Source: Chloroflexota bacterium (GTDB lineage: Bacteria > Chloroflexota > Chloroflexia > Thermomicrobiales > UBA6265). Taken from it: a DNA stretch of 19,485 bases. The DNA lies in the NCBI GenBank assembly GCA_023423795.1, contig JAFAEX010000299.1:1-19485 (forward strand), in the 5' to 3' direction. Below are positions 6,867-14,665 of this stretch, piece after piece (position 1 is the first letter of the stretch; each line of letters opens with the position of its first letter). The notes beneath the pieces are model-generated. The model was given only the letters and a program-made list of their open reading frames with translations. It was not told the DNA's origin and ran no database searches. The position numbers and the translations under genes are program-made.

Positions 6867-7106
6867 TTACGCGGCCAGCCGCTCCGGGATCGCGCCGTAG
6901 GGGATGCCCGCCAGCTTCCGCCAGGCGAGGCCGACCAGCACCAGCATCCCGAACTCCTCGGTCGCCTCGGCCTCGGCCTGCAGCGCCATCAGGGCCGCGA
7001 GCAGCTCGTCGCGGCCCCGGCTTCCCCGGCCCCAGTCGGCGACCACCTCCTGCAGCGCCCGGGCGAAGTCGGTGTCGAGGCCGATGCTGACGGTGTTCGA
7101 CTCCAA
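6867..7106 (-). CDS. 79-aa protein of unknown function, paralogue 2
   Basis: Same length, TTG start and GGAGG-6-nt-start arrangement as paralogue 1 at 3627-3866. An upstream in-frame ATG at 7130 exists, but it falls inside the leader hairpin and lacks a conserved partner in paralogue 1, so I place the start at 7106. The pattern of conservation is informative: TDFA, ALxE, VVxDWG, DELLAAL, VLVGLAW, PYG and IPERLAA are shared, while surface-like positions vary conservatively (I/V, R/K, Q/E). That is the signature of a maintained protein and not of a fresh duplicate. The gene is preceded by a TATAAT promoter at the same distance as its paralogue. It lies back to back with the sugar isomerase gene. 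Function unknown. Confidence 0.8.
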   Translation of the reverse strand: MESNTVSIGLDTDFARALQEVVADWGRGSRGRDELLAALMALQAEAEATEEFGMLVLVGLAWRKLAGIPYGAIPERLAA

Positions 7107-7120
7107 GCCGTTCCTCCAGT

Positions 7121-7133
7121 GGCGTTCCACGCC
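7121..7133 (-). promoter_or_regulatory. Leader hairpin / dyad before the RBS of 79-aa paralogue 2
   Basis: On the minus strand this reads GGCGT GGA ACGCC, a perfect 5-bp inverted repeat, one pair longer if T-A outside is counted. It lies at leader positions 25-37, exactly as in paralogue 1, and keeps pairing although the closing pair and loop bases differ. Confidence 0.5.
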
Positions 7134-7157
7134 AAATCCGATCGGCGCGAAGAGGCT

Positions 7158-7186
7158 ATTATATTATACTGTTGAGCATGATTCAT
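7158..7186 (-). promoter_or_regulatory. Promoter of 79-aa paralogue 2 (ATGAAT-17-TATAAT)
   Basis: On the minus strand a TATAAT (7158-7163) lies 51 nt before the TTG start. A second overlapping TATAAT is 5 bases further upstream. The -35-like ATGAAT (7181-7186) shares TGAA with the paralogue's -35. AACAG again lies five bases before the aligned TATAAT. Confidence 0.65.
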
Positions 7187-7268
7187 CCCGCGCCGGCATG
7201 GGCGGGCGCACGACCGAACGCGGCCGGCGCGGTGGACCACCTCGCGGCGCGGCCCTGCCGCGGGCGGC

Positions 7269-7296
7269 TTGCGCCGTAGCGCGGGCAGGCTATGAT
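7269..7296 (+). promoter_or_regulatory. Candidate promoter of the isomerase-oxidoreductase unit (TTGCGC-16-TATGAT)
   Basis: TTGCGC (7269-7274), a 16-nt spacer and TATGAT (7291-7296, five of six consensus bases) lie about 100 nt before the isomerase ATG. The -35 is weak (three of six). Confidence 0.45.
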
Positions 7297-7398
7297 GCCG
7301 ACCCACCGGGGTGATCCGGTCCGCAGGAGGACCGGGCGACGTTCCCGCCGACCGCGGCGATGCGGCCGGCGGCCATCCTGCCCGCACGGAGGACGCGC

Positions 7399-8493
<1,095 letters not shown>

Positions 8494-8494
8494 C

Positions 8495-8574
8495 GAGGCA
8501 ACAGGCGACACTGGCGGCACGATGACGGCGGCAAGCGACCGTTCTGTCGCCTGTCGCCTGTCGCCCGTCGCCTC
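8495..8574 (+). repeat. Heptad array (YCGCCTG) with inverted partner in the oxidoreductase leader
   Basis: Four tandem 7-mers of the form TCGCCTG fill 8547-8574 and end 3 nt before the GAGAGGAG ribosome binding site region. Just after the isomerase stop, at 8495-8510, lies an inverted partner (GAGGCAACAGGCGACA), so the gap can fold into a hairpin. A longer array with the same final unit (TCGCCTC) precedes the gene at 11510. Confidence 0.75.
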
Positions 8575-8589
8575 AGAGAGGAGCCGCCA

Positions 8590-9738
8590 ATGGCTGCATC
8601 GAAACAACCGCTGCGGATCGGCCTGGTCGGGTACGGGTTCATGGGGCGGACCCACACCAACGCCTGGCGGCAGGCCGGCAAGTTCTTCGACCTTCCGTAC
8701 GAACCGGTGCTGCAGGCGGTGGCCGCGCGCAGCCCGGAAAAGGTGGAAGCCTTCGCCGGCAACTGGGGCTACGCCTCGGCCGAGACCGACTGGCGGCGGC
8801 TGGTCGAGCGGGACGACATCGACCTGATCGACATCGCCGCGCCGAACAACGTCCACCGCGAGATCGCCGTCGCCGCCGCGCAGGCCGGCAAGATGGTCAC
8901 CAGCGAAAAGCCGCTGGGGCGCACCCCGGCCGAATCGGAGGAGATGGTGGCGGCGGTGGAAGCCGCCGGCGTCCCTTCGATGGCCTGGTACAACTACCGG
9001 CGGGTGCCGGCGGTGATGCTGGCCAAGCAACTCGTGGACGACGGGCTGCTCGGCACGATCTTCCACTACCGCGCCCAGTTCCTGCAGGACTGGACGATCT
9101 CGGCCGACGTGCCGATGGGCGGCCCGGCAACCTGGCGGCTGGACGTGGAAACGGCCGGCAGCGGCGTCACCGGCGACCTGCTGGCCCACTGCATCGACAC
9201 CGCGATGTGGCTCAACGGCCCGATCGAGCGCGTTTCGGCGATGACCGAAACGTTCGTCAAGGAGCGCGCCGACGCGCTGACCGGGGAAACGAAGCCGGTC
9301 GGGATCGACGACGCCGCCGCCTTCCTCGCCCGCTTCGGCAACGGCTCGCTGGGCCTCTTCGAGGCGACCCGCTACGCCCGCGGGCACAAGGCGCTCTACA
9401 CCTTCGAGATCAACGGCGAGCACGCGAGCATCCGCTGGGACCTGCACGACCTGCAACGGCTGGAGTGGTTCGATCACCGCGACCAGGGGCGCGTGCGCGG
9501 CTGGCGCTCGATCCACGTCACCGACGGCGACCACCCCTACATGGGCAAGTGGTGGGTGCCGGGCCTGATCATCGGCTACGAGCACTCGTTCACCCACGCG
9601 GCGGCGGACTTCATCGAGGGGCTGGCCTCGGGCACGCCGGCCTCCCCCACCTTCCGCGAGGCGCTGGCGACCGACTACGTGACCGACGCCGTGCTGCGCT
9701 CGGGCCGCGAGGAGCGCTGGGAAACGGTGCGGGGCTGA
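8590..9738 (+). CDS. Gfo/Idh/MocA family NAD(P)-dependent oxidoreductase
   Basis: The protein is 382 aa, within the family range of about 330-400. The N-terminal Rossmann domain shows GLVGYGFMG (11-19), with the family's GxGxxG. 'IDIAAPNNVHREIA' and the signature EKPLG (106-110) follow. The C-terminal alpha/beta domain has GDLLAHCIDTAMWL (195-208), where D196, H200 and D203 take the positions of the usual D-x-G/H-x-x-D substrate residues. These enzymes oxidise or reduce hydroxyl groups on sugars, inositols and related compounds. The ATG has AGAGGAG 6 nt upstream. It follows the TIM-barrel enzyme by 96 nt and probably shares its transcript, suggesting a two-step sugar or polyol conversion in the cytoplasm. 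The substrate cannot be read from sequence. Confidence 0.92.
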   Translation: MAASKQPLRIGLVGYGFMGRTHTNAWRQAGKFFDLPYEPVLQAVAARSPEKVEAFAGNWGYASAETDWRRLVERDDIDLIDIAAPNNVHREIAVAAAQAGKMVTSEKPLGRTPAESEEMVAAVEAAGVPSMAWYNYRRVPAVMLAKQLVDDGLLGTIFHYRAQFLQDWTISADVPMGGPATWRLDVETAGSGVTGDLLAHCIDTAMWLNGPIERVSAMTETFVKERADALTGETKPVGIDDAAAFLARFGNGSLGLFEATRYARGHKALYTFEINGEHASIRWDLHDLQRLEWFDHRDQGRVRGWRSIHVTDGDHPYMGKWWVPGLIIGYEHSFTHAAADFIEGLASGTPASPTFREALATDYVTDAVLRSGREERWETVRG

Positions 9739-9845
9739 GCGATGGCGGCGGCGACCGGCCAGGAACGATGGCGGCTGCCTGTGTGCTCCGGCCACCGCTG
9801 CGGTCCGCCCGAGGTTGATAGCCGTTACGCAATTGATCCGGCTAC

Positions 9846-9990
9846 GGGGATGCCCGGGGATGGTGGCGGTTGCTTTGTCGATCCGGACACAGGCCACGCC
9901 CGCCCGGGGTTGAAACCCCGGGCTACGCCAACGAAACCCCTCCGGGGTTGAGCACGGCCGGTGTCCGCATCAAATAGGCAAACGCCATCA
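9846..9990. repeat. Composite intergenic repeat (family B), copy 1
   Basis: The core holds the palindrome CCCGGGGTTGAAACCCCGGG (9903-9922) and the hairpin AACCCC TCC GGGGTT (9935-9949). A 26-nt unit (CCGCATC..TAGGCAAACGCCATCA) ends it at 9965-9990, and a degenerate inverted relative lies at its left side (about 9855-9886), so the copy is flanked by imperfect inverted ends. Together with 9739-9845, where I see nothing else, it fills the gap between the oxidoreductase and yggX. Confidence 0.75.
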
Positions 9991-10063
9991 CCCCTGCCTC
10001 GCGACCGACGCCGCGGCGGGCTGGACGGAGCCTTGGGCAACGACGAGGTCGCCCCAGCGCCGG

Positions 10064-10375
10064 CTACTTCCGGCGGGGAGGACCGCCGCCCTTGGTCGGG
10101 GCGGCCTGGTCCGGCGGCACCCAGCCTTCGGGCATCTGGGCATCGACGCCGAAGAAAAACTCTTCCATCTGCTCGCGGAGGATGCGGCGGGTATCGGGGT
10201 CGGCCGGGTTGAGGCCGTAGTGGTTGATGAGGATCGTCATGTGAGGCCGCCACAGGTCGTACCCCTGGGCGGACACCTGCTCGAAAATGCGCTGACCCAG
10301 CTCGCCCGGGAAGGGCGGCTTCTCCAGCGCGGGCAGTTCGCGCCCGAGCTTGACGCAGTTGACCGTACGGGGCAT
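10064..10375 (-). CDS. yggX: YggX-type probable Fe(2+)-trafficking / oxidative damage protection protein
   Basis: The 103-aa protein begins MPRTVNC, where C7 matches the conserved cysteine of E. coli YggX (MSRTIFC). 'FPGELGQRIFEQVSAQGYDLWRPHMTILINHYGLNPADP' then follows the YggX pattern PGELGKRIY..ISKEAW..W..KQTMLINE..LN, and 'REQMEEFFFG' matches the last helix. E. coli YggX has 91 aa; this one has a basic Pro/Gly-rich tail (PTKGGGPPRRK). The ATG at 10375 has GGAG 7 nt upstream and fits the family start, so a longer frame to 10453 is not used. YggX supports iron-sulphur cluster repair and resistance to oxidants in enterobacteria. It is divergently arranged with the formyltransferase gene and has its own promoter. 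The family is known mostly from Proteobacteria, so its presence here is noteworthy. Confidence 0.9.
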   Translation of the reverse strand: MPRTVNCVKLGRELPALEKPPFPGELGQRIFEQVSAQGYDLWRPHMTILINHYGLNPADPDTRRILREQMEEFFFGVDAQMPEGWVPPDQAAPTKGGGPPRRK

Positions 10376-10423
10376 CGTCGTTCTCCGGGCGCGCCTGATC
10401 GCGGATGGGCCGTCTACCCGGCA

Positions 10424-10453
10424 ACCGTAGCGAACCGCCGCGCGGGATGTCAA
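10424..10453 (-). promoter_or_regulatory. Promoter of yggX (TTGACA-18-TACGGT)
   Basis: On the minus strand a perfect TTGACA (10448-10453), an 18-nt spacer and TACGGT (10424-10429) lie 48 nt before the ATG. The -10 box is weak (three of six). Confidence 0.5.
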
Positions 10454-10459
10454 CGAAAC

Positions 10460-10483
10460 GAGTCGAGGAGTCGAGGAGTCGAG
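10460..10483. repeat. Three tandem GAGTCGAG units
   Basis: Exactly three 8-mers GAGTCGAG lie head to tail in the divergent yggX-formyltransferase gap, just upstream of the formyltransferase start. A related TCGA-rich string occurs in the loop of repeat family A. Confidence 0.8.
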
Positions 10484-10506
10484 AAGAAAGGCGGGGCGCG
10501 GCGGGG

Positions 10507-11412
10507 ATGGGCGGGGCGGGCCTCCGGGTGACGATGCTCGGGATGCCGTGCGCGGCGAGCGAGCCGGTGCTGGCGGCGCTGCTGGCCGCGCCGGGAATCG
10601 CGGTCGCTTCGCTCGTGCTGGCCCTGCCCGGCGACGACGAAACGCCGGAGACTGACGACGACAGCCCGGCGGAGCGGATGGCGGTTGCGGGCGGTGTGCC
10701 GGTCACGCGGGCGCGGTCGATTGCCGAGGCGGCGGCGCGGGTGGTAGCGGATGCGCCGGATGCGGTGGCCGTCGCCTGCTTCCCCTGGCGATTGCCGCCG
10801 TGGCTGCTGGCGCTGCCGCGTCTGGGCTGCCTGAACGTGCATCCGTCGCTGCTGCCCGCCGGGCGTGGGCCGGAACCGGTGTTCTGGACGTTGCGCCGCG
10901 GCGAGCGCGAAAGCGGGGCGACGGTTCACCTGATGGACGCCGGGTTCGACACCGGCCCGGTCGTCGCGCAGGTGCAGATGCCGGTTCCCGACGACGCGCG
11001 CGCACCGGACCTCGAATCGGCCCTGATGGCGCTCGGCGGCACGTTGCTGGTGGACGCGCTGCCGAAACTGGCGGCGGGCAGCCTGCGCCCAATCCCGCAG
11101 GACGACGCGGCGGCGACGTACGCCCCGCTCCCCTCCCCCGCCGACTGGCTGCTGCCGACGTCGCTCCCCGCCGGCTGGGCGTTCCGATTCGCGCGCGGGG
11201 TCGCGCCGCTGGGCGGCCCGCTCGCGGCGCAGGGTCGGTTCGGCCTGCTCCCGGTCCGCGAGGCCGTCGCCCACGATCCGTTCGCCCGCCCCGACCAACC
11301 GCTCGTCGAGCACGCGGACGGAACGACGACCGTCCGCTTCACCCCCGGCTGGGTCCGCTTCGCGGTGGACGAGGCGACAGGCATGAGTCGATCCAAGCCG
11401 ATTGGCGGCTAA
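10507..11412 (+). CDS. Formyltransferase related to methionyl-tRNA formyltransferase
   Basis: The 301-aa protein has a formyl-transferase N-terminal domain. The catalytic triad of Fmt/GART enzymes is in place as N110, H112 and D148, in 'GCLNVHPSLLPAGRGPEPVFW' (split here as GCLNVHPSLLPAGRG then PEPVFW) and 'ATVHLMDAGFDTGPVV'; the spacing equals that of E. coli Fmt (N106, H108, D144). The N-terminal Rossmann half is Ala-rich and its acidic loop (43-53) is unusual. The C-terminal part (about 210-301) is weakly like an Fmt C domain. The start is uncertain: ATG at 10507 was chosen, but a GTG seven codons later is possible and neither has a clear ribosome site. There is no def (peptide deformylase) next to it, so this may be a second formyltransferase acting on a sugar nucleotide or other amine. 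Confidence 0.8.
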   Translation: MGGAGLRVTMLGMPCAASEPVLAALLAAPGIAVASLVLALPGDDETPETDDDSPAERMAVAGGVPVTRARSIAEAAARVVADAPDAVAVACFPWRLPPWLLALPRLGCLNVHPSLLPAGRGPEPVFWTLRRGERESGATVHLMDAGFDTGPVVAQVQMPVPDDARAPDLESALMALGGTLLVDALPKLAAGSLRPIPQDDAAATYAPLPSPADWLLPTSLPAGWAFRFARGVAPLGGPLAAQGRFGLLPVREAVAHDPFARPDQPLVEHADGTTTVRFTPGWVRFAVDEATGMSRSKPIGG

Positions 11413-11440
11413 CATCTATCGCCGTCAACTATCGTCTCTT

Positions 11441-11496
11441 TCGCCTGCCGCCTGCCGCCTGTCGTCTGTCGCCTGTCGCCTGCCGCCTGTCGCCTC
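11441..11496 (+). repeat. Array of eight heptads (YCGCCTG) before the nitronate monooxygenase RBS
   Basis: Eight 7-mers run without a break from 11441 to 11496 (Y is T or C; one unit is TCGTCTG). The last unit is TCGCCTC and is followed at 11498 by the ribosome site GGAGGGG. The 4-unit array at 8547-8574 has the same last unit and the same position before a start. An open frame runs through the array, but translation would give a low-complexity peptide. Confidence 0.85.
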
Positions 11497-11509
11497 CGGA
11501 GGGGCACCA

Positions 11510-12553
11510 ATGACCGACCCGATCTTCGACACCGCGTTCACCCGAAAACTCGGGGTGACGATCCCGATCGCGCAGGCGCCCGTGGGGGAAGCATCGACCC
11601 CGGCCATGGTCGCGGCGGTGGCGAACGCCGGCGGGCTGGGCACGCTGTCGATCACGTGGCGCGACCCGGAGACGCTGCCCGCCCTGCTGCGGGAGGTGCG
11701 GTCGCTGACCGGGCGGCCGGTCGCCGTCAACCTCGTGCTGCACTGGGACCCCGAGGAGCGGCTGCGGATCGCGCTGGCCGAGGGGTTCCGCGTCGTCTCC
11801 TTCTTTTGGGGCGACCCCGCGCCGTGGATCGAGCCGGTGAAGGCGGCCGGCGGGATCGTCATGCACACCGTCGGCTCCGCCGCCGAGGCGCGGCGCGTGG
11901 TGGACGCCGGGGTCGATGTCGTCGTCGCGCAGGGGTGGGAAGCGGGCGGCCACGTCTGGGGCGAGGTCTCCACGCTGGCCCTCGTGCCGCGCGTGGCGGA
12001 TGCGGTCGCGGGCGACGCGGTCGTGCTCGCCGCCGGCGGCATCACCGACGGGCGCGGGCTGGCCGCCGCGCTCGCGCTCGGCGCGGACGGCGTCTGGATG
12101 GGCACCCGCTTCCTGATGGCCGAGGAAGCCACCACCCACCCGGCGTGGCAGGATGCCCTCGTCGCGGCGGAGGAGACCGACACGCTGCACGGCGTCCTGT
12201 TCGACGGCGGCTGGGAGGACGCCCCGTTGCGCTCGCTGCGGAACGCGACGGTCGCGGCGTGGGAAGCGGCAGGACGCCCGCCGCACGGGCAGCGTCCCGG
12301 CGAAGGCGAAACCATCGCCACCGGGGAAGACGGGCGGGAGATCTCGCGCTACGGCAGCGACGGCCCGATCCTCGGCGCGAGCGGCGGCGTGGACCAGATG
12401 TGCCTCTACGCCGGGCAGGGCGTCGGATTGCTGGCGCGGCGGCAGCCGGCCGGGGAGATCGTGCGCGAGGTCGCCACGGAGGCTGCCCGGGTGCTGCGCG
12501 GCTTGGCCGGTTCCGGCGATGCCCCGTCGCCCGGAACCACCCGCCGGGGCTGA
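11510..12553 (+). CDS. Nitronate monooxygenase-like FMN enzyme
   Basis: The 347-aa protein starts at the ATG at 11510, 5 nt after GGAGGGG. It is a TIM-barrel flavoprotein of the NMO/2-nitropropane dioxygenase family: 'IPIAQAPVGEASTPAMVAAVANAGGLGTL' at the start, QGWEAGGH (141-148) with the family histidine H148, the phosphate-binding AAGGITDGRG (174-183) and GADGVWMGTRF (191-201). These enzymes use FMN to oxidise alkyl nitronates; relatives include enoyl-ACP reductase FabK and enzymes of unknown substrate. The usual first motif 'P.i.APM.g.s' is here 'PIAQAPVGEAS'. It lies 97 nt downstream of the formyltransferase, but the heptad array between them suggests separate control. Reaction probable, substrate not known. 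Confidence 0.88.
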   Translation: MTDPIFDTAFTRKLGVTIPIAQAPVGEASTPAMVAAVANAGGLGTLSITWRDPETLPALLREVRSLTGRPVAVNLVLHWDPEERLRIALAEGFRVVSFFWGDPAPWIEPVKAAGGIVMHTVGSAAEARRVVDAGVDVVVAQGWEAGGHVWGEVSTLALVPRVADAVAGDAVVLAAGGITDGRGLAAALALGADGVWMGTRFLMAEEATTHPAWQDALVAAEETDTLHGVLFDGGWEDAPLRSLRNATVAAWEAAGRPPHGQRPGEGETIATGEDGREISRYGSDGPILGASGGVDQMCLYAGQGVGLLARRQPAGEIVREVATEAARVLRGLAGSGDAPSPGTTRRG

Positions 12554-12673
12554 TCGCGGGCAGCGCGACGGCGGCCGTTGGGCGTGCCACCAACGGGCGT
12601 TCGGCACCGGTGTCCCGATCTGCTGGCTGCCGTGGACGCGACCGCGAACCGGGGGCACCACATCTATCGTCAT

Positions 12674-12743
12674 CCCGAGCCTGCCGAGGGATCTCGTCGG
12701 CTGCACGAATCCGGGACGAACGAAATCCCTCGGCAGGCTCGGG
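12674..12743. repeat. Palindromic intergenic repeat (family A), divergent copy
   Basis: Two perfect 19-bp inverted arms (12674-12692 and 12725-12743) flank a 32-nt centre. The arm differs from the copy at 4001-4079 at two bases near the middle, and both arms carry the matching change, so pairing is preserved. Confidence 0.85.
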
Positions 12744-12802
12744 TTAACAGGCTGGGAGCCGTCGGCGGCGCTTGTGACCCGGTCACGGGGACCGCCCGGG
12801 GT

Positions 12803-12951
12803 TGATGGCGTTTGCCTACTGGATGCGGGCACCGTCAGTTCTCAACCCCGGAGGGGTTTCGTTCACGTAGCCAGGGGTTTCAACCCCGGGCGGGCGCGGG
12901 CGATGGCCGCATTGTTTTCGGAACCGCCGTCATCCCCGGGCGTCCAGGGGA
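12803..12951. repeat. Composite intergenic repeat (family B), copy 2, reversed
   Basis: This is in reverse orientation to copy 1 at 9846-9990. It begins with the 26-nt unit (12803-12828), then the AACCCC..GGGGTT hairpin and the CCCCGGG half, and ends with 'AACCGCC..CATCCCCGGGCGTCC', which matches the reversed left end of copy 1. The 585-bp gap 12554-13138 holds this, the family A copy and the promoter at 13068, and otherwise nothing I can support. Confidence 0.7.
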
Positions 12952-13067
12952 CTTCCTCGGCCCGAGCGCGCCGAGCGGGACCACTTCGACGCACCGCCCG
13001 ACCGACGGCGGCAGCATCGACTCGGTGCACCCGCTCATCGTCCCGCACGGCTGGCGCGCGTTCGCCG

Positions 13068-13096
13068 TTGCCGATCCCGGCGGCGGTCGGTAGCAT
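13068..13096 (+). promoter_or_regulatory. Candidate promoter of the YhfX-like gene (TTGCCG-17-TAGCAT)
   Basis: TTGCCG (four of six), a 17-nt spacer and TAGCAT (four of six) end 42 nt before the ATG at 13139. The same TAGCAT hexamer precedes the M13 peptidase gene. Confidence 0.5.
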
Positions 13097-13138
13097 GGAT
13101 CGTCTGCCCGATCCGCCCACACCCGCGAGGCTCGCCGC

Positions 13139-14332
13139 ATGTTCCTCGACCGGCTGCTGCACACCAATCCCGACCTGGCGCTGGCCGCCGTCACCCTGCA
13201 CCAGTCAGGGGACGTGCTCGCCAACACCTACCTGCTGGATCTCGACGCCTTCCGCCGCAACGCCGCCGCCATCAAGGCCGCGGCCGACGCGCAGGGGCTT
13301 TCGGTCTACTTCATGAGCAAGCAGTTCGCCCGCAACCCGGACGCCTGCCGCACGCTGCTCGATGCCGGTATCCCCGCCGCCGTCGCCGTCGATCTGCAGG
13401 ACATGGAAGCCCTCGTCCGCAACGGCGTCCCGGTCGGGCACGTCGGTCACCTCGTCCAGCCGCACCGGGGGACGGAGGACGCGGTGATCGCCGCCAACCC
13501 GGAGGTCGTCACCATCTTCTCGATGAACGCCGCCGAGCGAATCGCGGCGGCTGCCCGGCGGGCCGGGCGGGAGCAGGACGTGCTGCTGCGCGTGACCGCG
13601 CCGGGCGACCGCTTCTACCCAGGCCACGGCGGCGGTTTTCCGCTGGCCGAGATCGTGGACGTCGCGCGGGCGGTCGATGCGCTCGGCGGGCTGCGCGTCG
13701 CCGGGGTGACGACCTTCCCCTGCCTCCTGTTCGACCAGGACAGCAAGCGGGTGCAGCCGACCCCCAACTTCGGCACGCTGCGCGAGGCGGCCGACCGGCT
13801 GCGCGCGGCCGGGTTCGGCGTCCGGCAGGTGAACGCGCCGGGCACCACCTCCGCTTCGACGATGGCCATGCTGAAGGAGGGCGGCGCGACCCACGTCGAA
13901 CCGGGCAACGCCTTCCACGGCACCGCGCCGCAGTGCCTCGACCCGGACGCGCCCGAGGTCCCGGCCGTCGTCTACGTCAGCGAGGTGTCGCACGTCGATG
14001 GCGACCGGGCCTATGTCTACGCCGCCGGCTACTACGCCGACAAGGTGCGCGGCGACTACCAGTTGACGGCGCTCTGCGGGCGGGATGAATCCATCGTCGG
14101 CCGCCGGTTCGCGGTCGAGGTCGCGCCCGACGGCGCGATCCACTACTTCTGCATGCTGGAGGTCCCGCCCGGCGCGGACGTGCGCCCCGGCGACACGGTG
14201 GTCTTCTGCTTCCGGCCGCAAATCTTCGTCACGCGGGCGCGGACGCGGGCCGTCGCCGGCATCGCGTCCGGGCAGCCGCGGCCGCTCGGGATCTACGATG
14301 TGGAGGCACGGCCGGTCGAAGGGGTGGCGTGA
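13139..14332 (+). CDS. YhfX-like PLP-dependent enzyme (alanine racemase-like barrel)
   Basis: The 397-aa protein matches E. coli YhfX from memory along its length. Shared signatures are 'MSKQFARNP' (E. coli MTKQFGRNP), with K61 as the PLP lysine, 'GHVGHLVQ', 'FYPGHGGGF', 'GVTTFPCLL', 'PTPNF.TL', 'VNAPGTTSASTM', 'THVEPGNAFHGT', 'VSEVSH' and the end 'VVFCFRPQIFVTRA'. The family has the fold-type III PLP barrel of alanine racemase, but its reaction is not established. The start has GAGG 8 nt upstream and a promoter. It precedes a sugar-type ABC transporter and an M20 peptidase on the same strand after a 329-nt repeat-filled gap. In E. coli yhfX lies in the yhf cluster with a phosphotriesterase-like and an aminotransferase-like gene, none of which are seen here. 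Confidence 0.88.
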   Translation: MFLDRLLHTNPDLALAAVTLHQSGDVLANTYLLDLDAFRRNAAAIKAAADAQGLSVYFMSKQFARNPDACRTLLDAGIPAAVAVDLQDMEALVRNGVPVGHVGHLVQPHRGTEDAVIAANPEVVTIFSMNAAERIAAAARRAGREQDVLLRVTAPGDRFYPGHGGGFPLAEIVDVARAVDALGGLRVAGVTTFPCLLFDQDSKRVQPTPNFGTLREAADRLRAAGFGVRQVNAPGTTSASTMAMLKEGGATHVEPGNAFHGTAPQCLDPDAPEVPAVVYVSEVSHVDGDRAYVYAAGYYADKVRGDYQLTALCGRDESIVGRRFAVEVAPDGAIHYFCMLEVPPGADVRPGDTVVFCFRPQIFVTRARTRAVAGIASGQPRPLGIYDVEARPVEGVA

Positions 14333-14423
14333 ACGCGCAGGCGGCCCGTTCGATCGGCGCTCCGTCCAGGTTATGAGCAGGGACGTCGGCGGTCGCCACC
14401 ATGATCGGGCGCCCGGCAACGAA

Positions 14424-14611
14424 CGCCCGGGGTTGAAACCGCTGGCTACGTGAACGAAACCCCTCCGGGGTTGAGACCGACGGACGCTGGCTCGTAGCCC
14501 GTGCTCAGCCCCGGAGGGGCTTCGTTTTCGTAGCCCGGGGATGCATCCCCGGGCGTCCCCAGCGGCCGGATCGACTACGCAAACGTCATCATCTCCCGAA
14601 CATCCCCGGCG
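14424..14611. repeat. Composite intergenic repeat (family B), copy 3, head-to-head
   Basis: Two half-copies face each other: CGCCCGGGG at 14424-14432 pairs with CCCCGGGCG at 14547-14555, with AACCCC..GGGGTT and GCCCCGGAGGGGC inside. The 26-nt unit follows at 14566-14591 (21 of 26 bases match 9965-9990) and then a 'CATCCCC' end. The copy fills most of the 329-nt gap 14333-14661. Confidence 0.7.
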
Positions 14612-14647
14612 GCCCGAGCAATGCACCATCAAGCAAGGACACGCTCC

Positions 14648-14665
14648 ATGAGCCAACCTCGATGA
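14648..14665 (+). promoter_or_regulatory. Five-codon mini-ORF (MSQPR) overlapping the ABC ATPase start
   Basis: AAGGA lies 8 nt before an ATG at 14648 that opens a five-codon frame. Its TGA stop (14663-14665) overlaps the ATPase ATG (14662-14664) as ATGA. The ATPase start itself has no ribosome site, so ribosomes ending the mini-ORF may restart on the ATPase. Confidence 0.4.

Noticed and set aside
7130..7132. An upstream ATG at 7130 as the start of the second 79-aa gene
   Set aside because: It lies within the conserved leader hairpin, has no ribosome site, and the paralogue lacks it; the shared TTG with GGAGG fits better.
11441..11496. The heptad array as a CRISPR array or as an N-terminal extension of the monooxygenase
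   Set aside because: There are no spacers, and the ATG at 11510 with GGAGGGG gives the normal family start.
14424..14611. Repeat copy 3 as a transposon
   Set aside because: No transposase is encoded, and its ends are not defined well enough from this window to claim target-site duplication.
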